From contig NZ_LHZC01000055.1 of NCBI RefSeq assembly GCF_001580615.1, positions 1 through 64,000 of the forward strand: a stretch of DNA of 64,000 nucleotides. The letters run 5' to 3'. The translations under genes were made by a program, and so were the position numbers. Positions 8,004 through 15,908 of the stretch are shown here, in pieces (the stretch's first letter is position 1; the number at the start of each line of letters is the position of its first letter). The notes under the pieces were generated by a model that made no database searches, had not been told where the DNA came from, and worked only from the letters and a program-made list of their open reading frames with translations. The DNA comes from Acetobacter malorum (lineage in GTDB: Bacteria; Pseudomonadota; Alphaproteobacteria; Acetobacterales; Acetobacteraceae).

Positions 8004-9650
8004 ATGTTTCATTCACAGGCATTTCCCTCTATGCGACAGCACCACACAAGAATGAAACTGCGTGCAGGCATTACCATGCAGTGCGGCACGCTGGCTGCGC
8101 TGTTGATGGCTTTTAGTGGCACATCAGTTCAGGCAGAAACGCCGTCTCTGCCTGATGGTCTGACAGAGCAGAAGATTGATGATGTTGTTACCAAAGCGCA
8201 GAAGGCTTTTGATGTGCCGGGTATCGCCGTTGGTGTGATCCATGATGGAAAAATCGTTTTTTCTAAAGGCTATGGGCGCCGGGAGGATAATGAAAAAAGC
8301 GGGAAGGTCGATCCCAATACCCTTTTCGCTATTGGCTCCAACAGTAAGGAATTTACGGCCACCGCTCTGGCAACCCTTGTGGATGAGGGGAAGCTGAAAT
8401 GGACCGACCGCGTCATTGATGTCATGCCCGAGTTCAGGGTTTCTGACCCGTGGATTACGCGTGAGTTCCGTGTGAGTGACCTGCTGACCCATCATAGCGG
8501 CATGGGGCTGGGAGCGGGCGATATGATGCTGTTCTCCCATAGCACCTTCACCCGTAAGGATGTTCTGGCGGCACTTCCTTATATGCCGTTTACGGGCCGG
8601 TTCCGGGCGGACTATGCCTATAACAACCTGCTCTATGTGGTGGCCGGAGCACTTGTCGAAAAAATCTCTGGCCAGACATGGGAACATTACGTCCAGACAC
8701 ATCTGATTGATGCGGCAGGCCTGCCGGCTTGCCAGAGCACATTCCCGGTTAAGGGGCAGACGGATGTTGCCGCAGGGCAGGGGAGTGATGGCGTTCTGCC
8801 GGATCGTGCCACGCTGGAACCGGTCGCCGTGGCGCCGGCGGGTGGTGTGTGGTGCAGCGTAAACGGCATGAACCGCTGGGTGCAGACGCTTCTGAACGGT
8901 GGCAAGACCGTGGAGGGGCGGAAAATTATCAGCCTCGCCCAGCGTGATGCCCTTTGGGCACCTTCAGCACTCATTCCGGTGCCTGACAGCGGCAGCAAAA
9001 CGCAAAGTCACTTCCGTGCTTACGGCTATGGCTGGTTTATGGAAGATTTTTACGGTCTGAAACGCGTGTGGCACACAGGGACTATCAGCGGCATGGTCAG
9101 CTATGTCTCCATGCTCCCAGAGAAGAATACCGGGCTGGTCGTCCTCACCAATCATTATGCTAACTCCGCAACCGCTGCCATTGCCGTGACCATGAGTTCC
9201 CTCATAGCTACCGGCAAAAGTGCAGACTGGGTCGCATACTGGCAGGATGAGACTAAAAAGGCGCACGACAAGGCGGAAAAAGAAGCGTCCACCACCGGGC
9301 CGGGGTCACCTGCGCGGCCCTTTATCGCTCTCCCGGTGTCTGATCTGAAAGACTATGTCGGCCTTTATCACGACTCATGGCGCGGCGATATCCGACTCTC
9401 ACTGAAAGGCAAGGATCTGGTCATGACATTTGCGAAGGCCGATGGTCTGGCCGGCACCCTGTCCGCCCTGCCGCATGATCTGTTTGTCGCGAAGTGGCAG
9501 AACCGGGCTGAGGATGCGGAGGACGACAGCTACGTGCAGTTTGAGCGCAATACATCCGGTAAGGTTACGGGTTTCCATATGCAGGTGGTCGGGTCTGATT
9601 TCAGCTTTGATGCGCAAGATCTGCATCCGTTCAAGGTTTCCGATCAATGA
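8004..9650 (+). CDS. Secreted serine hydrolase, beta-lactamase/PBP fold with DUF3471 tail
   Basis: A periplasmic SxxK-family hydrolase (PF00144-type). From the 8004 start, residues to about 44 form a signal peptide ending VQA. The catalytic motifs are SNSK (Ser112, Lys115), YNN (206-208) and HTG (357-359). Residues about 445-548 match the DUF3471 C-terminal domain (LKDYVGLYHDSWRG onward). This family includes D,D-peptidases, D-aminopeptidases and esterases, so the substrate is not decided by motif. The start is uncertain: 8004 has TAAGG upstream, while 8031 and 8052 also give a signal peptide. The stop overlaps the next start (ATGA), so it is translationally coupled to the next serine hydrolase. 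Confidence 0.85.
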   Translation: MFHSQAFPSMRQHHTRMKLRAGITMQCGTLAALLMAFSGTSVQAETPSLPDGLTEQKIDDVVTKAQKAFDVPGIAVGVIHDGKIVFSKGYGRREDNEKSGKVDPNTLFAIGSNSKEFTATALATLVDEGKLKWTDRVIDVMPEFRVSDPWITREFRVSDLLTHHSGMGLGAGDMMLFSHSTFTRKDVLAALPYMPFTGRFRADYAYNNLLYVVAGALVEKISGQTWEHYVQTHLIDAAGLPACQSTFPVKGQTDVAAGQGSDGVLPDRATLEPVAVAPAGGVWCSVNGMNRWVQTLLNGGKTVEGRKIISLAQRDALWAPSALIPVPDSGSKTQSHFRAYGYGWFMEDFYGLKRVWHTGTISGMVSYVSMLPEKNTGLVVLTNHYANSATAAIAVTMSSLIATGKSADWVAYWQDETKKAHDKAEKEASTTGPGSPARPFIALPVSDLKDYVGLYHDSWRGDIRLSLKGKDLVMTFAKADGLAGTLSALPHDLFVAKWQNRAEDAEDDSYVQFERNTSGKVTGFHMQVVGSDFSFDAQDLHPFKVSDQ

Positions 9651-10831
9651 CAGTTCGGTTCCCGGCTTTCTCCCGAAGGGGTTTTTTGCAGGGATCTTCT
9701 CTTTTTCTTGCACAGGCAGGCCTGTCAGCCTGCCAGATGCCGTCGCGTGAGGCTGACAGGTTTGCAAAAGCGGATGCGCTGATACAGCAGGCGATCAGCA
9801 AGGGCGAGTGCCCCGGCGCGGTCTGGGGTGTGGGCCAGCACGGGCGGCTGATCCACCGTGGCGTCTTTGGTGCGCGCAGCCTTGTGTCAACGCAAGAAAC
9901 CATGACGTGGGACACCGTGTTTGATATGGCCTCCCTCACCAAACCAATGATCACCGCGTTGGCTGTCATGCAGCTTGTGGAAAAAGGTCTGGTGGATGTG
10001 GAGGCTCCCGTAGCCCGTTACCTTCCGCAATTTGCTGCGGCTGGGAAAGCGCAGATTACAGTGCGGCTGCTGCTCACGCATTTTTCCGGCCTGCAGCCCG
10101 ATCTGCCTCGCACGCCGGACTGGTGGGGGAAAGCCGCCGCCACGGACCGTATCATGCAGGCTGTTCCCAAAATCCCGCCGGGCAGAGGCTTTATTTACAG
10201 TGATCTCAATTTTATCACTCTCGGGCTTCTGGTTGAAAAACTGACAGGGCAGACACTGGATGTGTATGCGCAGAACGCTATCCTTACCCCGCTGGGCATG
10301 ACGCAATCAGGCTTTCTGCCGCCCCCAGCCCAACAGGCGCGTATTGCCCCCACGCAGTATGATGAACACGGCACGATGTTGCGCGGTGTGGTGCATGACC
10401 CCACGGCGCGCCGCATGAACGGCGTTGCGGGGAATGCGGGTCTGTTTTCTACGGCGGAAGATATGGCCCGTTACGCGCAGGCCTTGCTGGACAAACGGGC
10501 CGGGCGATCCAGCGTATTTCCTCTCAGTCGCGCGACGCTGTTGACCATGACAACACCCCAGCAGCCGGCAGGCCAGAAGAGCCTGCGTGGTTTTGGGTGG
10601 GATATTGCGTCTCCCTATGCCTCCCCCAGAGGAGAGCGGCTATCCCATCATTCCTTCGGTCATACCGGGTTTACAGGCACGTCGCTGTGGATTGATCCTG
10701 ATAATGATTGCTATGTTTTTATTCTGACCAACCGTGTCCATCCCAATGGAGGGCACAGTGTGGTGCATCTACGGCATGACGTGGCAACGGCAGTCGGGGA
10801 GGCTCTGGGGCTGCCGTTAGCTGTGCCGTAA
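9647..10831 (+). CDS. Tat-exported lipoprotein serine hydrolase (beta-lactamase/PBP fold)
   Basis: A second SxxK hydrolase, 394 residues. The N-terminus has a Tat motif SRRGFLQ (residues 9-15) followed by a lipobox LSAC with Cys29, so it is probably exported folded and lipid-anchored. Catalytic motifs are SLTK (Ser96, Lys99), YSD (184-186, replacing the usual YxN; Asn188 is close by) and HTG (339-341). It overlaps the preceding gene by four bases. The family covers esterases (EstB-like), D-aminopeptidases and D,D-carboxypeptidases. In this context I favour an amide or peptide substrate, but an esterase remains possible. Confidence 0.85.
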   Translation: MTVRFPAFSRRGFLQGSSLFLAQAGLSACQMPSREADRFAKADALIQQAISKGECPGAVWGVGQHGRLIHRGVFGARSLVSTQETMTWDTVFDMASLTKPMITALAVMQLVEKGLVDVEAPVARYLPQFAAAGKAQITVRLLLTHFSGLQPDLPRTPDWWGKAAATDRIMQAVPKIPPGRGFIYSDLNFITLGLLVEKLTGQTLDVYAQNAILTPLGMTQSGFLPPPAQQARIAPTQYDEHGTMLRGVVHDPTARRMNGVAGNAGLFSTAEDMARYAQALLDKRAGRSSVFPLSRATLLTMTTPQQPAGQKSLRGFGWDIASPYASPRGERLSHHSFGHTGFTGTSLWIDPDNDCYVFILTNRVHPNGGHSVVHLRHDVATAVGEALGLPLAVP

Positions 10832-10853
10832 GCAAAAGTGCTCTTTCGCAGGG

Positions 10854-10868
10854 TTAACCTCAGGTTAA
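10854..10868. promoter_or_regulatory. LysR-type box upstream of the DadA-like gene
   Basis: TTAACCTCAGGTTAA is a perfect inverted repeat with the core TAAC-N5-GTTA, matching the site ahead of receptor 1. The centre is 128 bases from the chosen DadA-like start at 10989. Further down, GGGATCT (10901-10907) and AGATCCC (10930-10936) could form a 5' leader hairpin. Regulation by the LysR protein encoded at 3877 is inferred. Confidence 0.45.
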
Positions 10869-10988
10869 GGGTGGCGGGCATTTTTTAAATGGCATGCAGG
10901 GGGATCTGTTTTTAGATTTTCTACTGAGAAGATCCCGGAACATGGCATGCGCATGTTTGAGCGGGCTCGTCATGATCATAAGGGGTCG

Positions 10989-12206
10989 ATGGTTCTTATG
11001 CCTGCAAAGCGGACAATCACGGTAGTGGGTGGAGGCGTTATTGGCCTGACAACCGCATATGCGCTCATCCAGGCCGGACACAGTGTGACGCTGGTGGAGC
11101 GCGAGGATCAGGTTGGTGAACAGGCCAGTTTTGGCAATGGCGGCCAGCTGAGCTACCGCTATGTGCGGCCGTTGGCGGATGCCGGGATTCCGCTGGAAGC
11201 GCTCTCATGGATGCTTCAGGCCGACTCTCCCATTTCCCTCCGGCTCCGGCTGGACTGGCAGCAGTGGCGGTGGCTGGCAGATTTTCTGCTGGCCTGTAAT
11301 GCCAGAACCAACAAGGCCAACGCAGCCCGGCTGTTAAAGCTCGCTTTGCTGGGGCAACAGGCTCTCAATCAGTGGCGGCAGGACGGGCTGGAAAATTTTT
11401 TGTGGCGCAAACCCGGTAAGCTGGTTGTGTATCGGAACGCGCAGAAATTTTCCAAAGCCGCCAAAGCTGTCAGTAACCCACAACAGGAACAGGTTCTGAC
11501 CCCGGCGGAATGTGCGCAGGTAGAACCTGCTTTTGCAGGTCTTGCACCCACACTGGCAGGCGGTATTTTCTCTCCTGATGATGAAGTGGCAGATTGCTAT
11601 CTGTTCTGTCAGGCTCTTCTTAAATCCCTCAAACAGAGCAAAGATTTTCAGATTGTAAAAGGCGATGTCGTTCTGGAGGAAGATCTGGATGCGCGGTGCC
11701 GGGTGCGGATCAACGGGGCAGAGTGGCAGACGGACATTGTGGTTCTGGCAGCCGGACTCGCCTCCCGCGCGTTGATGCAGCCACTGGGCCAAAGACTGCC
11801 TCTCTACGGGCTGAAGGGATACAGCCTGACGGTGGAGGCAGATCCGGCCGTGCTGCCTGATGTGAGCGTCACGGATTATGACAACCGCGTTGTGTACGCC
11901 CGTCTGGGCGATCGGCTCCGTATTGCCGCCATGGTTGATATTGGTGCGCTGAATGCCTCGCCTGATCCGCGCCGCATCGCCTCGCTGAAACATCTGGCGG
12001 AGGAAACACTTCCGGCCGCCGGGCCTTACGCGTCCGCCACCACCTGGGCGGGGATGCGGCCCGCCACGCCCACCGGGGTACCTTTGGTGCAGCGGACGCA
12101 ATGGCGTAACCTGCTGCTCAATGTTGGCCATGGGGCTTTGGGGTTCACGCTTTCCTGCGGCTCCGCCCTGACCATTCGGGACCTTGTTGAAGAGATGCAG
12201 CCGTAA
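10989..12206 (+). CDS. FAD-dependent D-amino-acid dehydrogenase (DadA-like)
   Basis: A flavoprotein of about 405 residues in the DAO/DadA family. It would oxidise D-amino acids such as D-alanine to 2-oxo acids and ammonia, passing electrons to the respiratory chain. The N-terminal Rossmann motif VVGGGVIGLTTAYAL is followed by an acidic strand end (VERE). The segment ASFGNGGQLSYRY aligns with the DadA flavin-contact region, and GHGALGFTLSCGSA near the end is the typical C-terminal FAD-binding stretch. The start at ATG 10989 follows AAGGGG; ATG 10998 is also possible and an upstream in-frame ATG at 10947 adds a non-family tail. The next gene starts one base after its stop. A D-amino-acid oxidising step beside four SxxK hydrolases points to D-amino-acid-containing substrates. 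Confidence 0.85.
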   Translation: MVLMPAKRTITVVGGGVIGLTTAYALIQAGHSVTLVEREDQVGEQASFGNGGQLSYRYVRPLADAGIPLEALSWMLQADSPISLRLRLDWQQWRWLADFLLACNARTNKANAARLLKLALLGQQALNQWRQDGLENFLWRKPGKLVVYRNAQKFSKAAKAVSNPQQEQVLTPAECAQVEPAFAGLAPTLAGGIFSPDDEVADCYLFCQALLKSLKQSKDFQIVKGDVVLEEDLDARCRVRINGAEWQTDIVVLAAGLASRALMQPLGQRLPLYGLKGYSLTVEADPAVLPDVSVTDYDNRVVYARLGDRLRIAAMVDIGALNASPDPRRIASLKHLAEETLPAAGPYASATTWAGMRPATPTGVPLVQRTQWRNLLLNVGHGALGFTLSCGSALTIRDLVEEMQP

Positions 12207-12207
12207 A

Positions 12208-14652
12208 ATGAGACACTCCTCCTTTCTCACCCGTCGTCACGTTCTGCTGGGGGGTGTTGCTGCCGGTTTGGCTGGACTGACCACTTACCGCGCTCTGGCC
12301 CGGCAGGGGGGCGCTTCCAGCCTGATGGGGCTGGAGGGGCTGAATGCACCGGTCGAGGTGCTGGAGGATCAGTGGGGCGTGCCGCATGTGCGGGCCGCTT
12401 CCGTGCCGGATGCGTTTTTTGCAAACGGCTACCTGATTGCTCGGGACAGGCTGTGGCAGCTCGATTTTGAGTATCGTCGGGCCCTGGGCAGATTGGCGGA
12501 AGTTTATGGGCCTGATTGCGTGCCGTCTGACACGGCAAGCAGGCTTTTCTTGTTCCGGGGTGATGCACAGGCAGAGTTTGCAGCGCTGCCGCCCGCAGTG
12601 CAGGCCTGCGCCCGCGCCTATGTGGCGGGTATTAACGCCTATCTTGCCCGCATCAACACGGGTGAAGAAAAACTCCCTGCAGAATTCAATATTTTTTCAT
12701 ATCATCCGCTTGAATGGGATGTTCTGGATCTGGTGCGCATCCGGGCAGAAGCAACAGGGAACACCAAAGCCGAAATCCGCCACGCACAATTGGCGGCGCA
12801 GGACGCGCTGGCCTATGACGCGCTGATCCAGCCTCTGCGCCCCGCCCATACACTCAGGGTGCCGGATGGGCTGGATGTGCATGCTGTCACAGAGCAGGAT
12901 CTGGGCCTTTTTGGTGTTTTGCAGGATGGCCCCTCTCTTGCCGGCCTGCATGCAGTGCCTTCCCCCAATGAGGGCGACCACCGACGCGCCAATGAGGGTA
13001 GTAACGCATGGGTCATTGCACCCACGCGCACGGCCACCGGTCGCCCCATTCTGGCCAATGACCCGCATCTCAGTTTTGGCTCACCCGGCCCGCGTCATGT
13101 CATCCATCTGACAGCGCCGGGGCTGGATGTAATTGGCGGTGGGGCACCGGGTACGCCGGGCATCATGCAGGGCCATAACGCGCATTTTGCTTTTGGGCGC
13201 ACCAATTTTCATATCGATCAGGAAGACCTGTTTATCCTGCGCACGCATCCCGACCATCCTGACCGCTATTTTCACAATGGGCGCTGGGTGGAGATGGAGC
13301 ATGAGGAAATCTCCATTGCTGTGCGTGGAGGCCCCGCGCAAAGTGTTACCCTGCGCTATGCGGCACAGGGGCCGGTTGTCTCTGCCGATCCTGCACGGAA
13401 CAGGGCTGTGGCAGTTTCCGCCACATGGCTCTATCCGGGCGCGAATGGCATGCTGGCTAATATCGGCATCAATCTTGCCAGTGACTGGGATAGTTTCCGT
13501 CAAGCCCTGAAACTCCATACCAGTCCAACAAATTTCACATACGCCGATACAGCGGGGAATATTGGCTGGCAGGCTGCGGGCGGTCTGCCGGAACGCCGCA
13601 ACGGCTATGATGGCCTGCTGCCCGCGCCGGGTGATGGGCGGTATGACTGGAAGGGCCTCCAGTCGCTGGATGCGCTTCCCAACAGCTTCAATCCCGCCCG
13701 TGGCTGGTTTGGTACCTCCAACGAGCTCAATCTGCCAGCGGACTACCCGTATGAGGAACGCTGCGTCAGCTACGAATGGAAAGACCCTTACCGTTACCAG
13801 CGTGTTGCAGAAGTCCTTCAGGTCTCTCCTCATGCCACAGTAGCGGATAGCGTGGCCTTGCAGCATGATACGCTCTCTCATCTGGCCTTGTCCGTGGTGC
13901 AACTGCTGCCGGAAGTGCCTGCGCCCATGCAGGCAGAAGCCGCGTTGCTGCGCCAATGGAATGGGCGCGTAGAAGCGACAAGTGTTGCCGCGGCGTTGTA
14001 TGAGGTGTGGTGGACTCGCCTGAATACCCTGTTCTATCAGGCCTTGGTGCCGGAAAACCTGCGTTCTCTTCTGCCACAACCGCTTAACGCGTCTGTTCTT
14101 CTGGCATTCCTGCAAAAGCCCGATAGCCGATTGGGCGCCACGCCGGAGACACAGCGTGATGCTCTCCTTGTCAAAGCGTTTCAGCAGGCGGTGGAAGAGT
14201 TGCGCGACCGTCTGGGACCGGTGGCTGCTGCATGGCAGTGGGGCACCCTGCATACCGTTCAGCTTCGTCATCCGCTCCATGGTGTGAAAGCTGTAGCAGA
14301 AGCGTTTCAGCCCATAGGGGGTGAAACGGCCCGGAGTGGGGGAGACCCGTACACAGTCATGGCGCGCTGGTATAATCCGGATTTGTCAGAAAAAGCGCTT
14401 GCGCAGGGCCGTAACCCATATGCTGTAACAGGCGGGGCAAGTTATCTGATGGTGTGTGACGTCGGGGCGTGGGACAACTCGCTGTTCCTTAACTTCCCCG
14501 GTCAGTCTGCCTTGCCGGACAGCGGGCATTATGCGGATGTCCTGCAACTCTGGCTCAAGGGCGCTATGCAGCCCCTTCCGTTTTCTGCAAAAGCCGTTCA
14601 GGCCGCAGCCAGACACCACGCTGTCCTGTATCCAAAAGGAAAAACGCTATGA
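12208..14652 (+). CDS. Penicillin-acylase-family Ntn hydrolase, Tat-exported
   Basis: A periplasmic amidase of the penicillin G acylase/AHL acylase superfamily, 814 residues. It would be made as a precursor that cleaves itself into alpha and beta chains. The N-terminus carries a Tat-type signal (LTRRHVLLGG). The alpha chain has the QWGVPHVRA and ANGYLIARDRLWQLDFEYRR blocks. The self-cleavage point is Gly-Ser in ANEGSNAWVIAP, with the nucleophilic Ser265 (codon at 13000), followed by the NDPHLSF block. Natural substrates in this family include N-acyl homoserine lactones, penicillins and acylated amino acids. The start was taken at 12208, one base after the dadA-like stop. It overlaps the next gene by four bases (ATGA). 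Confidence 0.9.
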   Translation: MRHSSFLTRRHVLLGGVAAGLAGLTTYRALARQGGASSLMGLEGLNAPVEVLEDQWGVPHVRAASVPDAFFANGYLIARDRLWQLDFEYRRALGRLAEVYGPDCVPSDTASRLFLFRGDAQAEFAALPPAVQACARAYVAGINAYLARINTGEEKLPAEFNIFSYHPLEWDVLDLVRIRAEATGNTKAEIRHAQLAAQDALAYDALIQPLRPAHTLRVPDGLDVHAVTEQDLGLFGVLQDGPSLAGLHAVPSPNEGDHRRANEGSNAWVIAPTRTATGRPILANDPHLSFGSPGPRHVIHLTAPGLDVIGGGAPGTPGIMQGHNAHFAFGRTNFHIDQEDLFILRTHPDHPDRYFHNGRWVEMEHEEISIAVRGGPAQSVTLRYAAQGPVVSADPARNRAVAVSATWLYPGANGMLANIGINLASDWDSFRQALKLHTSPTNFTYADTAGNIGWQAAGGLPERRNGYDGLLPAPGDGRYDWKGLQSLDALPNSFNPARGWFGTSNELNLPADYPYEERCVSYEWKDPYRYQRVAEVLQVSPHATVADSVALQHDTLSHLALSVVQLLPEVPAPMQAEAALLRQWNGRVEATSVAAALYEVWWTRLNTLFYQALVPENLRSLLPQPLNASVLLAFLQKPDSRLGATPETQRDALLVKAFQQAVEELRDRLGPVAAAWQWGTLHTVQLRHPLHGVKAVAEAFQPIGGETARSGGDPYTVMARWYNPDLSEKALAQGRNPYAVTGGASYLMVCDVGAWDNSLFLNFPGQSALPDSGHYADVLQLWLKGAMQPLPFSAKAVQAAARHHAVLYPKGKTL

Positions 14653-15908
14653 AATTTAAAGTCTGTTCCGCTCTGGCTCTGGCGTTTTTCAGCACAACCG
14701 CTTTGGCGCAAACCGCGACCGATAAAAAGATGGATGCCGTGTTAACGCACGGTGAAAGCCAGCCTCTGGCGGCACTCGCTGCCGTCAAGCTGGAACATGG
14801 CCAGCCTGTTTACCAGTATTATGGTGGGTTTGCGCGGCGTGATGGCGCTCAAACTGTTCCGGTTAAGCAAGAAACCCTCTTCCGTATTGCGTCCATTTCC
14901 AAGGTAGTGACTACTATCGGGCTGATGGAACTGGTCGAGCAGGGCAAGATTAATCTCGATCATGATGTCTCGGAGTATCTCGGTTTTCCGCTGCGCAATC
15001 CGGATTTTCCCACTACCCCCATCACCGTGCGGATGCTTTTAAACCATACCTCCACCATTCGGGATGGCGATGTGTATGTTCTGCCGCCCGGTAAGTCAGT
15101 GCGTGATTTCTTTGATGAAAGTCATAAACCCGGAAGCCAGGACTATCATTTCTCTTTTCATGATGGCCACGCGCCGGGAACATATTTTACCTATTGCAAC
15201 CTGTGCTACGGGCTGGTTGGCACCATCATCGAGCGGGTCAGCGGGGAGCGGTTTGACCGTTATCAGAGACAGCATGTTCTGGAACCGCTGAAAATAGACG
15301 GGGGCTATAACGTTGCGGAGCTGGAGCATCCGGAGCGTCTTGCCACACTTTATCAGCATGTACCCTCTGGGTATGAAGCCGCAGTTGATAGCCAGCCTCT
15401 TAAAGGCTGGAGCAAAGAGGATTTAGAATCCTACAAAATTGGCAGCAATGGCAGCGTGTTTTCTCCACAGGGTGGCCTGCGTATTTCTCTGCAGGGGCTC
15501 ACTCGTCTGGCGCAATTTATGATCCAGCGCGGCACGCTTGATGGTGTCAGGCTTCTGGCTCCGCAAAGCATTGAGGCGATGGAAACACCTACATGGACAT
15601 TTAATGGCAAGAATGGCGAGTGTCCGTACCCACTAAGCGCCTATGGCCTGAGCCTGTTTACGCTGACAGGCACAAAAGACACCAACGGAAAACCTGCCAT
15701 CCCCTATGTCGGGTATCAGGGCGGCCTGCGTGGTCATCTGGGTGATGCGTACGGACTGCATTCTGGCTTCTGGTATAATCCGCAAAACGGAGAGGCCTAT
15801 CTGTTTGCGGCGGATGGGTATCCTGATTATGAGCAGGAGAAGCCCGGACAGTATTCTTCTTTCTCCAGAGTAGAAGAAGAAATTTTCACAACTCTGGCGG
15901 GGAAATAA
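14649..15908 (+). CDS. Secreted serine hydrolase (beta-lactamase/PBP fold)
   Basis: A third SxxK hydrolase, 419 residues, with a clean Sec signal peptide (MKFKVCSALALAFFSTTALA, cut before Gln21). Catalytic motifs are SISK (Ser82, Lys85), YCN (182-184) and HSG (371-373) in place of HTG. A ribosome binding site AAAAGGA lies inside the end of the acylase gene, which it overlaps by four bases. Its own stop overlaps the following S9 peptidase start by one base. This tight packing shows the acylase, this hydrolase and the peptidase are one transcriptional unit. The substrate is unknown; D-peptide, amide or ester are all possible. Confidence 0.85.
   Translation: MKFKVCSALALAFFSTTALAQTATDKKMDAVLTHGESQPLAALAAVKLEHGQPVYQYYGGFARRDGAQTVPVKQETLFRIASISKVVTTIGLMELVEQGKINLDHDVSEYLGFPLRNPDFPTTPITVRMLLNHTSTIRDGDVYVLPPGKSVRDFFDESHKPGSQDYHFSFHDGHAPGTYFTYCNLCYGLVGTIIERVSGERFDRYQRQHVLEPLKIDGGYNVAELEHPERLATLYQHVPSGYEAAVDSQPLKGWSKEDLESYKIGSNGSVFSPQGGLRISLQGLTRLAQFMIQRGTLDGVRLLAPQSIEAMETPTWTFNGKNGECPYPLSAYGLSLFTLTGTKDTNGKPAIPYVGYQGGLRGHLGDAYGLHSGFWYNPQNGEAYLFAADGYPDYEQEKPGQYSSFSRVEEEIFTTLAGK

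Noticed and set aside
13081-14280. A 399-codon minus-strand open frame opposite the acylase gene
   Set aside because: The plus strand has the GSNAW and NDPHL motifs of penicillin acylase; the other frame is a composition artefact.
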